DNA of 49,425 nt from Lachnospiraceae bacterium (GTDB lineage Bacteria; Bacillota; Clostridia; Lachnospirales; Lachnospiraceae), in the NCBI GenBank assembly GCA_028692975.1, contig JAQUWF010000014.1, positions 1 to 49,425 on the forward strand. Reading direction: 5' to 3'. Position 1 is the stretch's first letter, and each line of letters starts with the position of its first letter. The notes beneath the pieces are model-generated. The model was given only the letters and a program-made list of their open reading frames with translations. It ran no database searches and was not told the DNA's origin. This document shows positions 1 through 7,970 of this stretch, in pieces. The translations under genes were made by a program, and so were the position numbers.

Positions 1-121
1 CAAAAAGTTCCAACATCTTCACGTGTGATCTATTCAGTTTTCAATGACAATAAAATTAGAAAATCAGACGATAAAAATGCTAATAAGCATTGAAAACATC
101 GAGTTTTCGGACGGTCTGCGG
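1..121. other. Intergenic edge without a recognisable gene
   Basis: No supported gene. The stretch is AT-rich and holds a 10-bp perfect inverted repeat (GTTTTCAATG at 37-46 and its complement at 88-97), with a smaller 6-bp palindrome nested inside the right arm. It could be the end of a terminator or of a further repeat that begins outside the window. I cannot decide which. Confidence 0.4.
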
Positions 122-282
122 GGGGGGCTGCCTGCTGCTGTACAAATCCTGCGTCGTCCCCCTCAACTAATCGCTAACTGCGACTAAGACGCTCGGCAAA
201 TGCCTCGCGCCTAAGTCTTCGTAAGCGCTGGATTTTCGGGCTCCTTTGGCCAAAGGATTTGTACAGCAGCAGGCAGCCCCCC
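122..282 (-). repeat. Foldback element A1 (long hairpin, locus-specific arms)
   Basis: A perfect 28-bp inverted repeat (122-149 and 255-282) encloses a 105-nt core. Read on the minus strand, the core is about 95% identical to the core of the element at 946-1148, including ACGAAGACTTAG and CTTAGTCGCAGTTAGC. The arms, however, are unrelated to the arms of that copy. The core itself folds into an imperfect inner hairpin around 184-217. No protein is encoded. What is seen is the structure; a role as a structured RNA, a protein-binding DNA hairpin or a non-autonomous mobile element is inference. Confidence 0.85.
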
Positions 283-406
283 GGTGGTTTATTTTCTGGG
301 CATTGGGGGCCGCGCAGAGCGCGCGCGGGTATTATTGTCCTGCCTTTGGGTAGTGACGCGGCCGCTTCGCATCCCTTGCCCTTTTTCACCTTCCTTGCTT
401 CTCGCT

Positions 407-857
407 TTGGGTAACAGACGGCCCTACAGCTTTCTCTTACCCAAAAAGACTAACTTGTTCCTGTATGGGCTTCATTATCGCCTCCCCGCTGGGTAAGGGG
501 CACGCCTTTTGGCACACACCTTACCCAATTTCACCAACAAGTCTGGCTTTTGCTTCTTTCCCGCCTCCCGCTTTGGGTAACAGGCAATCTCACAGCTTCT
601 GCTTACCAAAAAGATTAGCTTGTTCCTGTATGGGCTTCATTATCGCCTCCCCGCTGGGTAAGGGGCACGCCTTTTGGCACACACCTTACCCAATTTCACC
701 AACAAGTCTGGCTTTTGCTTCTTCCCTGCCTCCCGCTTTGGGTAACAGACAGCCCCACAGCTTTCTCTTACCCCAAAAGACTAACTTGTCCCTGCATGGG
801 CTTCTTCATCGCTGTCCCGCTGGGTAAGAATCATGCGTCAAGCATGTTCTTACCCAG
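407..857. repeat. Array C1: six paired TTGGGTAA/TTACCCAA modules
   Basis: Six modules begin at 407, 489, 573, 654, 738 and 820. Each has a left half-site (TTGGGTAA or CTGGGTAA) and a right half-site (TTACCCAA or close variant) starting 30-32 bp later. The gap from a right half-site to the next left half-site is 51-52 bp. Two module types alternate, giving a 165-166 bp tandem period visible also in the spacers (for example CTTGTTCCTGTATGGG at 454 and 619, variant at 785). Open frames crossing this array are a by-product of the period being near a multiple of three. The array lies between foldback elements A1 and A2. Function unknown. Confidence 0.9.
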
Positions 858-945
858 ACCAACACCATAAAGTTTCTCCCACCACCAACCGCACACACAG
901 CCTCAACAACCAGTCGCGCGGAGCGCCGCACCGCCGCCACAACCA

Positions 946-1148
946 GGAAACTGCGCCGAAAAACGCGCGCGGGCGTGGTATGGTTTCAAAAATCTTCGGC
1001 CAAAGGAGCCCGAAAATCCAGCGCTTACGGAGACTTAGGCGCGAGGCCCCTGCCGAGCGTCTTAGTCGCAGTTAGCGATTAGTTGAGGGGGACGACGCAG
1101 ATTTTTGAAACCATACCACGCCCGCGCACGTTCTTTGGCGCAGTTTCC
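946..1148 (+). repeat. Foldback element A2 (50-bp arms)
   Basis: Arms at 946-995 and 1099-1148 pair over 50 bp with three mismatches, enclosing a 103-nt core shared with A1 in opposite orientation. The arm sequence is GC-rich and different from that of A1. The core contains ACGGAGACTTAG (about 1026-1037) and CTTAGTCGCAGTTAGC (about 1060-1075). It lies 18 bp beyond the hemL stop codon, so it could also act as a strong transcript-end structure for the hem operon; that is inference. Confidence 0.85.
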
Positions 1149-1166
1149 GTCCCCATACACCTCACT

Positions 1167-2444
1167 CTAAATTCTTCCAACAACCTCCCGCATAACCTCC
1201 AACGTCTTCCCCACATCCTCGCCACTATGTGCATCCGACAAAAACATAGCCTCAAACTGTGCCGGAGCCAGATAACATCCTCCCTCCAGCATCCCTTTAA
1301 AATACTTCGCGTACTTCGCCGTATCCGACGTCTTCGCACTTGCATAATCCGAAACAACCTGATCCGTAAAGAAAATATTTCCCAGAGATCCAACATGATT
1401 ACAAGTATACGTATCCCCATTTTCCTGCAGGATACCCTCGATACCGCCAAACAACTGACTCCCAAGTTCCTCCAGATGTTTATATATACCCGGGTTCTCA
1501 TAAAGCATCTTCAACTGCGTAAGTCCTGCTGCCATAGCCACAGGATTACCACTGAGCGTACCTGCCTGATATACAGGACCTACAGGAGAAACACATTCCA
1601 TGATCTCACGCTTGCCGCCGTAAGCACCTACCGGCATACCTGCTCCGATAATCTTGCCGTAAGTCGTCATATCCGCCTGCACGCCAAAATATCCCTGCGC
1701 GCCCTCAAAGCTAAGACGGAATCCCGTAATAACCTCGTCAAAAATCAGCACCGCGCCATGCTTCGTGCAGATGTCCCGAAGCCCCTGCAGGAACCCGGGA
1801 GCAGGGGGAACAACACCCATATTGGCTCCAACCGGCTCCACAATCAGTGCGGCAACCGTGTCACCGACCTCCTCAAAAATCTGCTCAACACTGAACAGAT
1901 CATTATAAACCGCCGTCAGCGTATCCTGTGTACATCCCTTAGGCACACCAGCACTGTCCGGCACGCCGCTGGTCATGACACCACTGCCAGCCTTCACCAG
2001 CATGGCATCACAATGTCCATGATAGCATCCTGCAAACTTAATGATCTTATCCTTGTGCGTATAGCCTCTCGCCGCACGCAGGGCACTCATGACTGCCTCC
2101 GTACCGGAATTCACCATACGGATCATCTCGATAGATGGAATGTGCCCACAGATAAATTCCGCCATCTCCACCTCAATCTCCGTAGCCGCCCCAAAACTAA
2201 GCCCTTTTTCACAGGCTTTCACGACACTTTCCAGAATAGCCGGATGATTATGCCCCAGAATCATGGGCCCCCATGAACCGATAAAGTCAATATATTCATT
2301 ACCATCAATATCAAAAATATGGCTGCCGTTGGCGCGCTCAATCATGCGGGGTGTCATCCCCACAGAGCCAAATGCACGGACCGGGCTGTTTACACCGCCT
2401 GGGATAACCTTTATGCCACGCTCAAAAACACTCTCTGAACTCAT
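1167..2444 (-). CDS. hemL: Glutamate-1-semialdehyde 2,1-aminomutase
   Basis: Converts glutamate-1-semialdehyde to 5-aminolaevulinate, the second step of the C5 tetrapyrrole route, using PLP/PMP in the cytoplasm. The 425-residue length is normal. Seen: the N-terminal GGVNSPVRAFGSVG loop, the NSGTEAVMSALRAARG stretch of class III aminotransferases, FDEVITGFR, and the PLP lysine in TYGKIIGAGMPVGAYGG. The start is the ATG of a TAATG overlap with the hemB stop, preceded by a GGGAGG ribosome site, so translation is probably coupled to hemB. It is the last gene of the hem block; foldback A2 follows at once. Confidence 0.97.
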   Translation of the reverse strand: MSSESVFERGIKVIPGGVNSPVRAFGSVGMTPRMIERANGSHIFDIDGNEYIDFIGSWGPMILGHNHPAILESVVKACEKGLSFGAATEIEVEMAEFICGHIPSIEMIRMVNSGTEAVMSALRAARGYTHKDKIIKFAGCYHGHCDAMLVKAGSGVMTSGVPDSAGVPKGCTQDTLTAVYNDLFSVEQIFEEVGDTVAALIVEPVGANMGVVPPAPGFLQGLRDICTKHGAVLIFDEVITGFRLSFEGAQGYFGVQADMTTYGKIIGAGMPVGAYGGKREIMECVSPVGPVYQAGTLSGNPVAMAAGLTQLKMLYENPGIYKHLEELGSQLFGGIEGILQENGDTYTCNHVGSLGNIFFTDQVVSDYASAKTSDTAKYAKYFKGMLEGGCYLAPAQFEAMFLSDAHSGEDVGKTLEVMREVVGRI

Positions 2445-3421
2445 TATCCAATCCTCCCTTCATCCATAAATTTTGCCAGTTCCTTGGCAAAATAAGTCAG
2501 GTAAATCTGTGCACCTGCACGGTAAGTACTTGCCGCCATCTCACAGATAATACGATCTTCATCGATCCATCCGTTCTGAGCCGCAGCCTTTACCATAGCA
2601 TACTCACCGCTGACACTATAAGCCGCCACCGGAACATCCGTCACATCATGTACCTTTGTGATCATATCCAGATAAGAAAGTGCAGGTTTTACCATGATGA
2701 TATCCGCACCCTCTTCCACATCCAGCAGGGCTTCCTTGATACCCTCACGGCTGTTGTGGAAATCCATCTGGTAACTCTTACGGTCCCCAAAGGCCGGAGC
2801 AGAACCAGCCGCATCGCGGAATGGGCCGTAGAATGCAGACGCATACTTGACCGCATAGGACATGATCGGCGTCTCCTTGTGTCCGGCATCATCCAGCATA
2901 TTGCGGATAGCCAGCACACGACCATCCATCATGTCCGAAGGAGCTACCATATCCGCACCTGCCTCCACATGGGATAAGGCAGTCTTTGCCAGAAGTTCCA
3001 GTGTCGAATCATTCTCCACCTCATGACCGCAAAGCATACCACAATGGCCATGGGACGTATATTCACACAGACAGACATCCGTAATATAATAAAGATCAGG
3101 GAATTCCCGCTTTGCTGCCCGCAATGCCTTCTGCACGATGCCATCCTCAGCATAAGCCTGGCTGGCAACCTCATCCTTCACATCCGGGATGCCAAAGAGC
3201 ATCACAGAGCCAACCCCAGCCTTGCTCAGACGTTCCAGCTCATATGGAAGTTTATCGATACTATAACGGTTCTGTCCCACCATAGATGGGATCTCTTCCT
3301 GAATGCCTTCACCTTCCTTCACGAACAGCGGATAAATCAAAGATGACTTGTCCATGCGGGTCTCCCGCACCATTTTACGTAATGTTTCGCTTCCTCTTAA
3401 TCTTCTTGGTCTGATAATCAT
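2444..3421 (-). CDS. hemB: Porphobilinogen synthase (5-aminolaevulinate dehydratase)
   Basis: Condenses two 5-aminolaevulinate to porphobilinogen. The 325-residue protein has the cysteine-rich metal-binding strand DVCLCEYTSHGHCG and both active-site lysine regions, YAVKYASAFYGPFRDAAGS and DIIMVKPALSYLDMI. The cysteine set suggests a zinc-type enzyme. I chose the ATG at 3421 because GAAGGAG lies 8 nt upstream; an in-frame GTG nine bases earlier overlaps that ribosome site. It is separated from cobA/hemD by repeat B1 and is translationally coupled to hemL downstream. Confidence 0.97.
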   Translation of the reverse strand: MIIRPRRLRGSETLRKMVRETRMDKSSLIYPLFVKEGEGIQEEIPSMVGQNRYSIDKLPYELERLSKAGVGSVMLFGIPDVKDEVASQAYAEDGIVQKALRAAKREFPDLYYITDVCLCEYTSHGHCGMLCGHEVENDSTLELLAKTALSHVEAGADMVAPSDMMDGRVLAIRNMLDDAGHKETPIMSYAVKYASAFYGPFRDAAGSAPAFGDRKSYQMDFHNSREGIKEALLDVEEGADIIMVKPALSYLDMITKVHDVTDVPVAAYSVSGEYAMVKAAAQNGWIDEDRIICEMAASTYRAGAQIYLTYFAKELAKFMDEGRIG

Positions 3422-3455
3422 TACCGTCACTCCTTCATTCTATTTTTGTGCAATT

Positions 3456-3627
3456 GTAACTATTCAAGACAAACCTCAGACACGTTCCCTAGGTGAACTA
3501 TTCGCTGCAAGCAGCTCCTGTCTGGGTTTTACGGCCGTTCCATCCTATATACAAATCAAAGTAAATATCTTAGCAAGTAAACTTGCACGAGATTTACTTT
3601 GATTTGCCTGCATTCCTGAATACTTAC
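3456..3627 (+). repeat. Repeat element B1 with GTAAC-type ends
   Basis: 172 bp bounded by GTAACTATTCA (3456) and its near-complement TGAATACTTAC (ending 3627). The left half holds a branched fold: CAGACA pairs with TGTCTG around two small hairpins (GTTC...GAAC and GCTGC-AA-GCAGC). The right half is a long hairpin with arms AAATCAAAGTAAAT and ATTTACTTTGATTT around the apical motif CTTAGCAAGTAAACTTGCAC. The element at 27615-27789 shares the fold and apical motif but has different arms. The right end overlaps the cobA/hemD stop codon by 4 nt. Confidence 0.8.
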
Positions 3628-5120
3628 GAATTCTCAATAATACATTCCACCAGACTGTCCATGGTAGCCTCTTTCGCCACAAAACATTCCATGCCATAGG
3701 CCTGGGCCGCCGCCTTCGTCTGTTTTCCAATACATGCAGCGCGCACCTTCTTATAATCCAGTCCCTGGGTGGTCTCCACGAAGCCTCTCACCGTAGAGGC
3801 ACTGGTAAATACAGCCCAGTCAATATTGCCATTATCAAACTCAGCCTTCTCATCAATAAGTTCCTGACTCTGATAAACGGTGTCGTATGTCGGCACATCA
3901 TCCACATGGAATCCTGCTCTCTCCAGTATATGCAGCAGTTCCGGATTGCCACATTTCGCTCGTGGAAGCAGCACACGGCAGCCAATCTCTCCGATCTTTG
4001 CCAGTGTTTCTCCCAGATGCACCCCATCGTAAACTTCAGGCATAAGATCCACAAAAAGTCCTCTGGCCTCCAGCTCCTTCTTCGTTCCTGCGCCGATAGC
4101 GGCAATACGGCAATTCCCCAGCGCTCGAATATCTTTCTTCTGCCTCCGCATTTCCTCAAAGAAAATACGCACACCAGATGGGCTGGTAAATGCAATCCAG
4201 TTGTAAGAAGCAAGCTTATCCAGAGCCCTTCCAAGGACCTCATTATTCTCCACACAGACCGTGGCGATTGCCGGCAGTTCCAGCACTTCTGCACCGGCCT
4301 CCCGCAGTTTCTTCGCCATGGAAGAAATCAACTGACGTGGTCTGGTAACTACCACCTTGCGTCCGGATAATGGCAATTTATCATACCAGGCGAAAGAATC
4401 CGCCAGTTCACAGACCTTGCCCACCACGATAATGGCAGGGGTCTCAATCCCCTGACGCTCCACTTCTTCCGCCAGTGTGCCAACGGTAGCAACGATGCGC
4501 TTCTGAGCCGCCGTAGTTCCTTTTTGCAGGATTGCCGCAGGCATATGGGGATCCATTCCCCCGTCCATAAGACCGGCGCAGATATCTGCCAGAGCAGCCA
4601 CACCCATGAGAAATACCAGTGTTCCTTTGGTATCCACCAACGCTTTAAAATTAATATCGTAGACCTCGCCCGCCCGTTTGTGTCCTGTGATAATATGCAA
4701 AGAGGAGCAGTAATCCCGATGCGTCACGGGAATACCGTTATAAGCCGGCACCGACAGCGGTGACGTGATTCCCGGCACCACCTCGTAAGGAATACCATGC
4801 TCCGTCAGAAGTTCCAACTCCTCACCTCCGCGGCCGAAGAGGAACGGATCGCCGCCCTTTAAGCGCACCACGCGATGCCCCTTCTGTGCTTCTTCCAGCA
4901 GTACTTCATTGATGCCGCCCTGGGGCATAGTGTGATTGCCCGCACGTTTGCCTACATCGATACATCTTGCCCCCTCCGGCACCATAGCCAGAACGCCCTG
5001 TCCTACCAGGCTGTCGTATACCACGACCTCCGCCTGCTCTAATACCTCTCTGCCTTTTAAGGTAAACAGCCCCACATCTCCAGGGCCTGCGCCCACCAGC
5101 CATACTTTTCCTGTACTCAT
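3624..5120 (-). CDS. cobA/hemD: Uroporphyrinogen-III C-methyltransferase / uroporphyrinogen-III synthase fusion
   Basis: Bifunctional cytoplasmic enzyme of 498 residues. The N-terminal half (about 5-245) is a SUMT: GKVWLVGAGPGDVGLFTLKG, the VRLKGGDPFLFGRGGEE motif and VVPGITS loop bind SAM and methylate C2 and C7 to give precorrin-2. The C-terminal half (about 250-498) is a HemD domain that closes hydroxymethylbilane to uroporphyrinogen III (VVVTRPRQ, FTSPSGVRIFFEE, AVFTSASTVRGFVE). This CobA-HemD fusion is common in Firmicutes. Start chosen at the ATG preceded by GGAG; an in-frame ATG 12 bases upstream lacks a ribosome site. The TAA stop lies inside the terminal repeat of element B1. Confidence 0.96.
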   Translation of the reverse strand: MSTGKVWLVGAGPGDVGLFTLKGREVLEQAEVVVYDSLVGQGVLAMVPEGARCIDVGKRAGNHTMPQGGINEVLLEEAQKGHRVVRLKGGDPFLFGRGGEELELLTEHGIPYEVVPGITSPLSVPAYNGIPVTHRDYCSSLHIITGHKRAGEVYDINFKALVDTKGTLVFLMGVAALADICAGLMDGGMDPHMPAAILQKGTTAAQKRIVATVGTLAEEVERQGIETPAIIVVGKVCELADSFAWYDKLPLSGRKVVVTRPRQLISSMAKKLREAGAEVLELPAIATVCVENNEVLGRALDKLASYNWIAFTSPSGVRIFFEEMRRQKKDIRALGNCRIAAIGAGTKKELEARGLFVDLMPEVYDGVHLGETLAKIGEIGCRVLLPRAKCGNPELLHILERAGFHVDDVPTYDTVYQSQELIDEKAEFDNGNIDWAVFTSASTVRGFVETTQGLDYKKVRAACIGKQTKAAAQAYGMECFVAKEATMDSLVECIIENS

Positions 5121-5182
5121 GCTATTCTCCATCTACGTTTCTCATTCATCAGTTTACATAACTGCATCCCGCGATCGGGACA

Positions 5183-6064
5183 TTATTTCTTCTCTTTCAA
5201 TTCCCTGGCAAGATTTATGCCCAGATTTTCCGCCTCAGACACAGGCCCCTCACAGGTCTTCTTCCTGTAATTTCCTGTCTCTTCTTCATAATACAGACCG
5301 CTGAGCATCAATCGATCTCCATCAATCTGAGCATGTGCTGCCACCGGTGAGGAACACCCCCCGTCCAGATAACGCACAAAGGCCCGCTCTGCCAGCGCCA
5401 TATAAGTGGCTTCCTGATCCACGAACCCTTCCAGGTAGGAATAATCTTCCCCTTCGCGCCCCTGGAGAGCCAAAATCCCCTGCCCCGCTGCCGGAATCAT
5501 TTCCTTTACAGTAAAATACCGGCTAATGCGTTCCACAAGTCCCAGACGCTTGATACCAGCCGCTGCCAAAACCAGCGCAGAATATTCCCCGCTGTCCAGC
5601 TTTGCCAGACGGGTGATCACATTGCCTCGCACGCTCTTGCATTCCATGTGGGGAAACAACTCTTTCAGCTGCAGAATCCGCCGCAGAGAAGAACATCCAA
5701 TAGGCTTGGACGCATCCACCTCCGTCACACCCTTTGGCAGGATCAGCACATCCCGCGGATCCTCCCTTTTGGAAAATCCAACGATGGGCAGCTCCTTCGC
5801 TACTTCCATAGGCATATCCTTCAGGCTATGTACCGACAGATCACTGCGCCGGTCCACAAGTGCCCGGTCCAGTTCCTTCACGAACAGGCCCTTGCCTCCG
5901 ATCTTATCCAGCGTCTTATCCAGGATCTTATCTCCCGTAGTCTTCATGGTCAGAAGTTCCACCTGCATCTTGGGGTGTGCTTCCTTGATAAAATCCATGA
6001 CCATATTGCTCTGTATCACAGCAAGTTTACTCTCTCTGCTGCCGATGATGATCTTCGATGTCAT
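5183..6064 (-). CDS. hemC: Hydroxymethylbilane synthase (porphobilinogen deaminase)
   Basis: Polymerises four porphobilinogens to hydroxymethylbilane using a dipyrromethane cofactor. The 293-residue protein shows IIGSRESKLAVIQS at the N-terminus, HSLKDMPME, the SSLRR substrate-binding arginines, VRGNVITRLAKLD, and the cofactor cysteine in DGGCSSPVAAHA. The ATG overlaps the upstream stop codon (ATGA, 4 bp), so it is coupled to the precorrin-2 dehydrogenase gene. A gap of 62 nt separates it from cobA/hemD. Confidence 0.97.
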   Translation of the reverse strand: MTSKIIIGSRESKLAVIQSNMVMDFIKEAHPKMQVELLTMKTTGDKILDKTLDKIGGKGLFVKELDRALVDRRSDLSVHSLKDMPMEVAKELPIVGFSKREDPRDVLILPKGVTEVDASKPIGCSSLRRILQLKELFPHMECKSVRGNVITRLAKLDSGEYSALVLAAAGIKRLGLVERISRYFTVKEMIPAAGQGILALQGREGEDYSYLEGFVDQEATYMALAERAFVRYLDGGCSSPVAAHAQIDGDRLMLSGLYYEEETGNYRKKTCEGPVSEAENLGINLARELKEKK

Positions 6065-6546
6065 AAAATCTCCTCTATCTTTTCTTTAATTTCCCTGACC
6101 CTTTTGTGGTTGGAGCCTGTTCCTACCACACCCACAACCATATCATCCTTCTGGACGATGCCAGGGAAATAGAAATCACATTTCGTGTGGTCACTGGCAA
6201 TATTCACGGGAATCCCCTTGTGCTTTGCCATACCACAGATATAATTATTCACCTTCTCATTGTCCGTGGCCGCCAGAACCAAAAAAGACCGCTCCATAAG
6301 GGTGCTGAGATCGAATCTATCATTATCGATTTGTTCCATGCCCGGCACCGCAATATGCGCTTCCTTTATCTGCACCGGCAGTTCCCGGATTGCATCGCTG
6401 ATCTCCTCAGCCACCACCGTCACGTCAGCGCCAAAGTCGCAAAGGACCTTCACCCGGCGTGCCGCAATAGTCCCCGCTCCGATAACGGTGATCTTTCTTC
6501 CAGTCAAATCCATAAAAATAGGGAAAAAAGCATGATCATTCTTCAT
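6061..6546 (-). CDS. Precorrin-2 dehydrogenase (Met8/SirC-type)
   Basis: NAD-dependent oxidation of precorrin-2 to sirohydrochlorin, the substrate for CbiK and for sirohaem formation. About 161 residues: a Rossmann motif VIGAGTIAARRVKVLCDFGADVTVV near the N-terminus and the VNIASDHTKCDFYFPGI segment typical of the CysG N-terminal/Met8 family. It lacks the methyltransferase half of CysG, which is supplied here by cobA/hemD. Start chosen at 6546 because GGAGC lies 6 nt upstream; a further in-frame ATG 18 nt earlier is possible. It overlaps the hemA end by 11 nt. Confidence 0.9.
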   Translation of the reverse strand: MKNDHAFFPIFMDLTGRKITVIGAGTIAARRVKVLCDFGADVTVVAEEISDAIRELPVQIKEAHIAVPGMEQIDNDRFDLSTLMERSFLVLAATDNEKVNNYICGMAKHKGIPVNIASDHTKCDFYFPGIVQKDDMVVGVVGTGSNHKRVREIKEKIEEIL

Positions 6547-7765
6547 ATAGCTGCTCCAATCCATCCATGCAGTTCAGGAATTCTTCCTGATCCATGGAAT
6601 CCTTCAAGCCAAACAACATTTTATTGACGACCTTCTGGGCCGCGCCCTCGATGCTGTCCATCAACAGTTCCCTGTCTGCCTCCTCCAACGGAAGCTTCCG
6701 TATCTTCTTTTTCAGGCGCAGCAGCACGTCCGTGGCCGCCTCTTCCCGAATATATTGTATCTGCGGCATGACACTCTTGCTGTCCATCCAACTGTAGAAC
6801 TCTTCGATATGTTCCATGAGAATGCCTTCTGCCTTCTTCTTTGCCGTCTCCAGCTTCTCATTGCGCAGATCAGATTTAAAATCATCGATATCATAAAGTG
6901 TGACCCCATCCAGTTCCCGTATATCCTCATCGATATCACGGGGCACCGCCAGATCCAGCATAGTCAACGGCTTATTCAGTTTCACCCCCTGCATAATCTC
7001 CATGGAAATAGCAAAATGGGGGCTGCTGGTGGCACTGACCACATAGTCACAGTCTGCCAGATACGCTTCCCGCTTCTGATAATCCACGGCTTCACAATGG
7101 TCCGGCACATCCACATGGGAGTGGCGATACTGCCGCACCGTGACCAGCACCCTTGCTCCTGCATCACGAAAGGCCCTTGCAGCCACCTTCCCCATCTGAC
7201 CATTTCCGATGACCATACAGAGTTTACCCGCCACCACTTCCCCGTTGACACGCATGCCCTCCAGGGCACTTGCCACCGCAGAAACATTTCCATGGGGAAA
7301 AACAACCTGGGTCTTAACCTTCTTTGCCGCCGTGATAGCCGTGCGGAACAAAACCTCCAGCACACTGTCTGAGCAGTCGTTTTCTCTGGCCACTGCCAGG
7401 GCATTTTTCACCTGGGTGACGATCTGGTCATCCCCCACGATCTGGGAATTGAGCCCACAGGCCGTATAGAAAAGATGCACCACCGCATCATGATCGGCCC
7501 GTTCCACGAAAAAATGCTCGAAGGTATCCGCATCCACCTCTTTTATTTTACACAGTTCTTTATACAAGGATCCATCCCACTCATCCGCGGTACTGGCCCA
7601 TACTTCCATACGATTACAGGTAGACAGTATCACACAGCCCAGGACTCCCTCTATTTTCAGCAATTGCTCCATAGCCGCCACACTGTGGCTTTTGGTAAAC
7701 GAAAACAGCGCACGCACGTCCACCATTGCCTGGCTGTGGTCAATGCCTATCATGTGAATACTCAT
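6536..7765 (-). CDS. hemA: Glutamyl-tRNA reductase
   Basis: First committed step of the C5 pathway: NADPH reduction of Glu-tRNA to glutamate-1-semialdehyde. 409 residues with the catalytic cysteine in ILSTCNRMEVW, the QIVGDDQIVTQVKNA motif (usual form GE.QI), the Rossmann VIGNGQMGKVAARAF, and the DLAVPRDID loop. A ribosome site AGAGGA precedes the start. Repeat B2 separates this gene from the importer genes upstream, so the hem block may have its own promoter or depend on read-through; no clear promoter was identified. Confidence 0.96.
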   Translation of the reverse strand: MSIHMIGIDHSQAMVDVRALFSFTKSHSVAAMEQLLKIEGVLGCVILSTCNRMEVWASTADEWDGSLYKELCKIKEVDADTFEHFFVERADHDAVVHLFYTACGLNSQIVGDDQIVTQVKNALAVARENDCSDSVLEVLFRTAITAAKKVKTQVVFPHGNVSAVASALEGMRVNGEVVAGKLCMVIGNGQMGKVAARAFRDAGARVLVTVRQYRHSHVDVPDHCEAVDYQKREAYLADCDYVVSATSSPHFAISMEIMQGVKLNKPLTMLDLAVPRDIDEDIRELDGVTLYDIDDFKSDLRNEKLETAKKKAEGILMEHIEEFYSWMDSKSVMPQIQYIREEAATDVLLRLKKKIRKLPLEEADRELLMDSIEGAAQKVVNKMLFGLKDSMDQEEFLNCMDGLEQLYEE

Positions 7766-7805
7766 GTTTTATTCCTCTTTCGTCCTTATATTACATATCC
7801 TTTTT

Positions 7806-7937
7806 GTAACTGTTCAGTACCTGACCAGTTACATGCCGAAATTCATTCCAAATCTGCTTCGCAGATGGAATTTCGGCACTCCTGAATCATTTTCTTACGG
7901 TCAGCGCAGTAAATGCGCAGACCTGCTGAATAGTTAC
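7806..7937. repeat. Repeat element B2 with GTAAC-type ends
   Basis: 132 bp bounded by GTAACTGTTCAG (7806-7817) and CTGAATAGTTAC (7926-7937), which pair at 11 of 12 positions. Inside are a bulged long hairpin with arms around GCCGAAATTC and GAATTTCGGC and apical CTGC-TTC-GCAG, and a second hairpin GGTCAGCGCA / TGCGCAGACC. It shares the ends and the CACTCCTGAAT segment with B1 but lacks the branched core of B1 and B3. It lies between hemA and the ABC importer. Confidence 0.75.
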
Positions 7938-7970
7938 TCCTTTTTTATCATAGCATAGCAATGAGAAAAA

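Noticed and set aside
37..97. 10-bp inverted repeat near the window start as a terminator
   Set aside because: Loop too long and no T-run at the right place; left as an unassigned palindrome.
465..827. Open reading frame of 120 codons with internal 55-residue repeats
   Set aside because: It arises because array C1 has a 165-bp tandem period, a multiple of three. No ribosome site, no domain, and the DNA signal is the half-site array.
407..857. Integron attC-like sites
   Set aside because: Half-sites lack the GTTRRRY core and the arrays hold no gene cassettes; no integron integrase is nearby.
1083..2276. Long plus-strand open frame (397 codons) antisense to hemL
   Set aside because: Composition artefact of the opposite strand of a well-supported gene; no family similarity. 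The same holds for the 421-codon frame at 11226-12491 opposite the binding lipoprotein.
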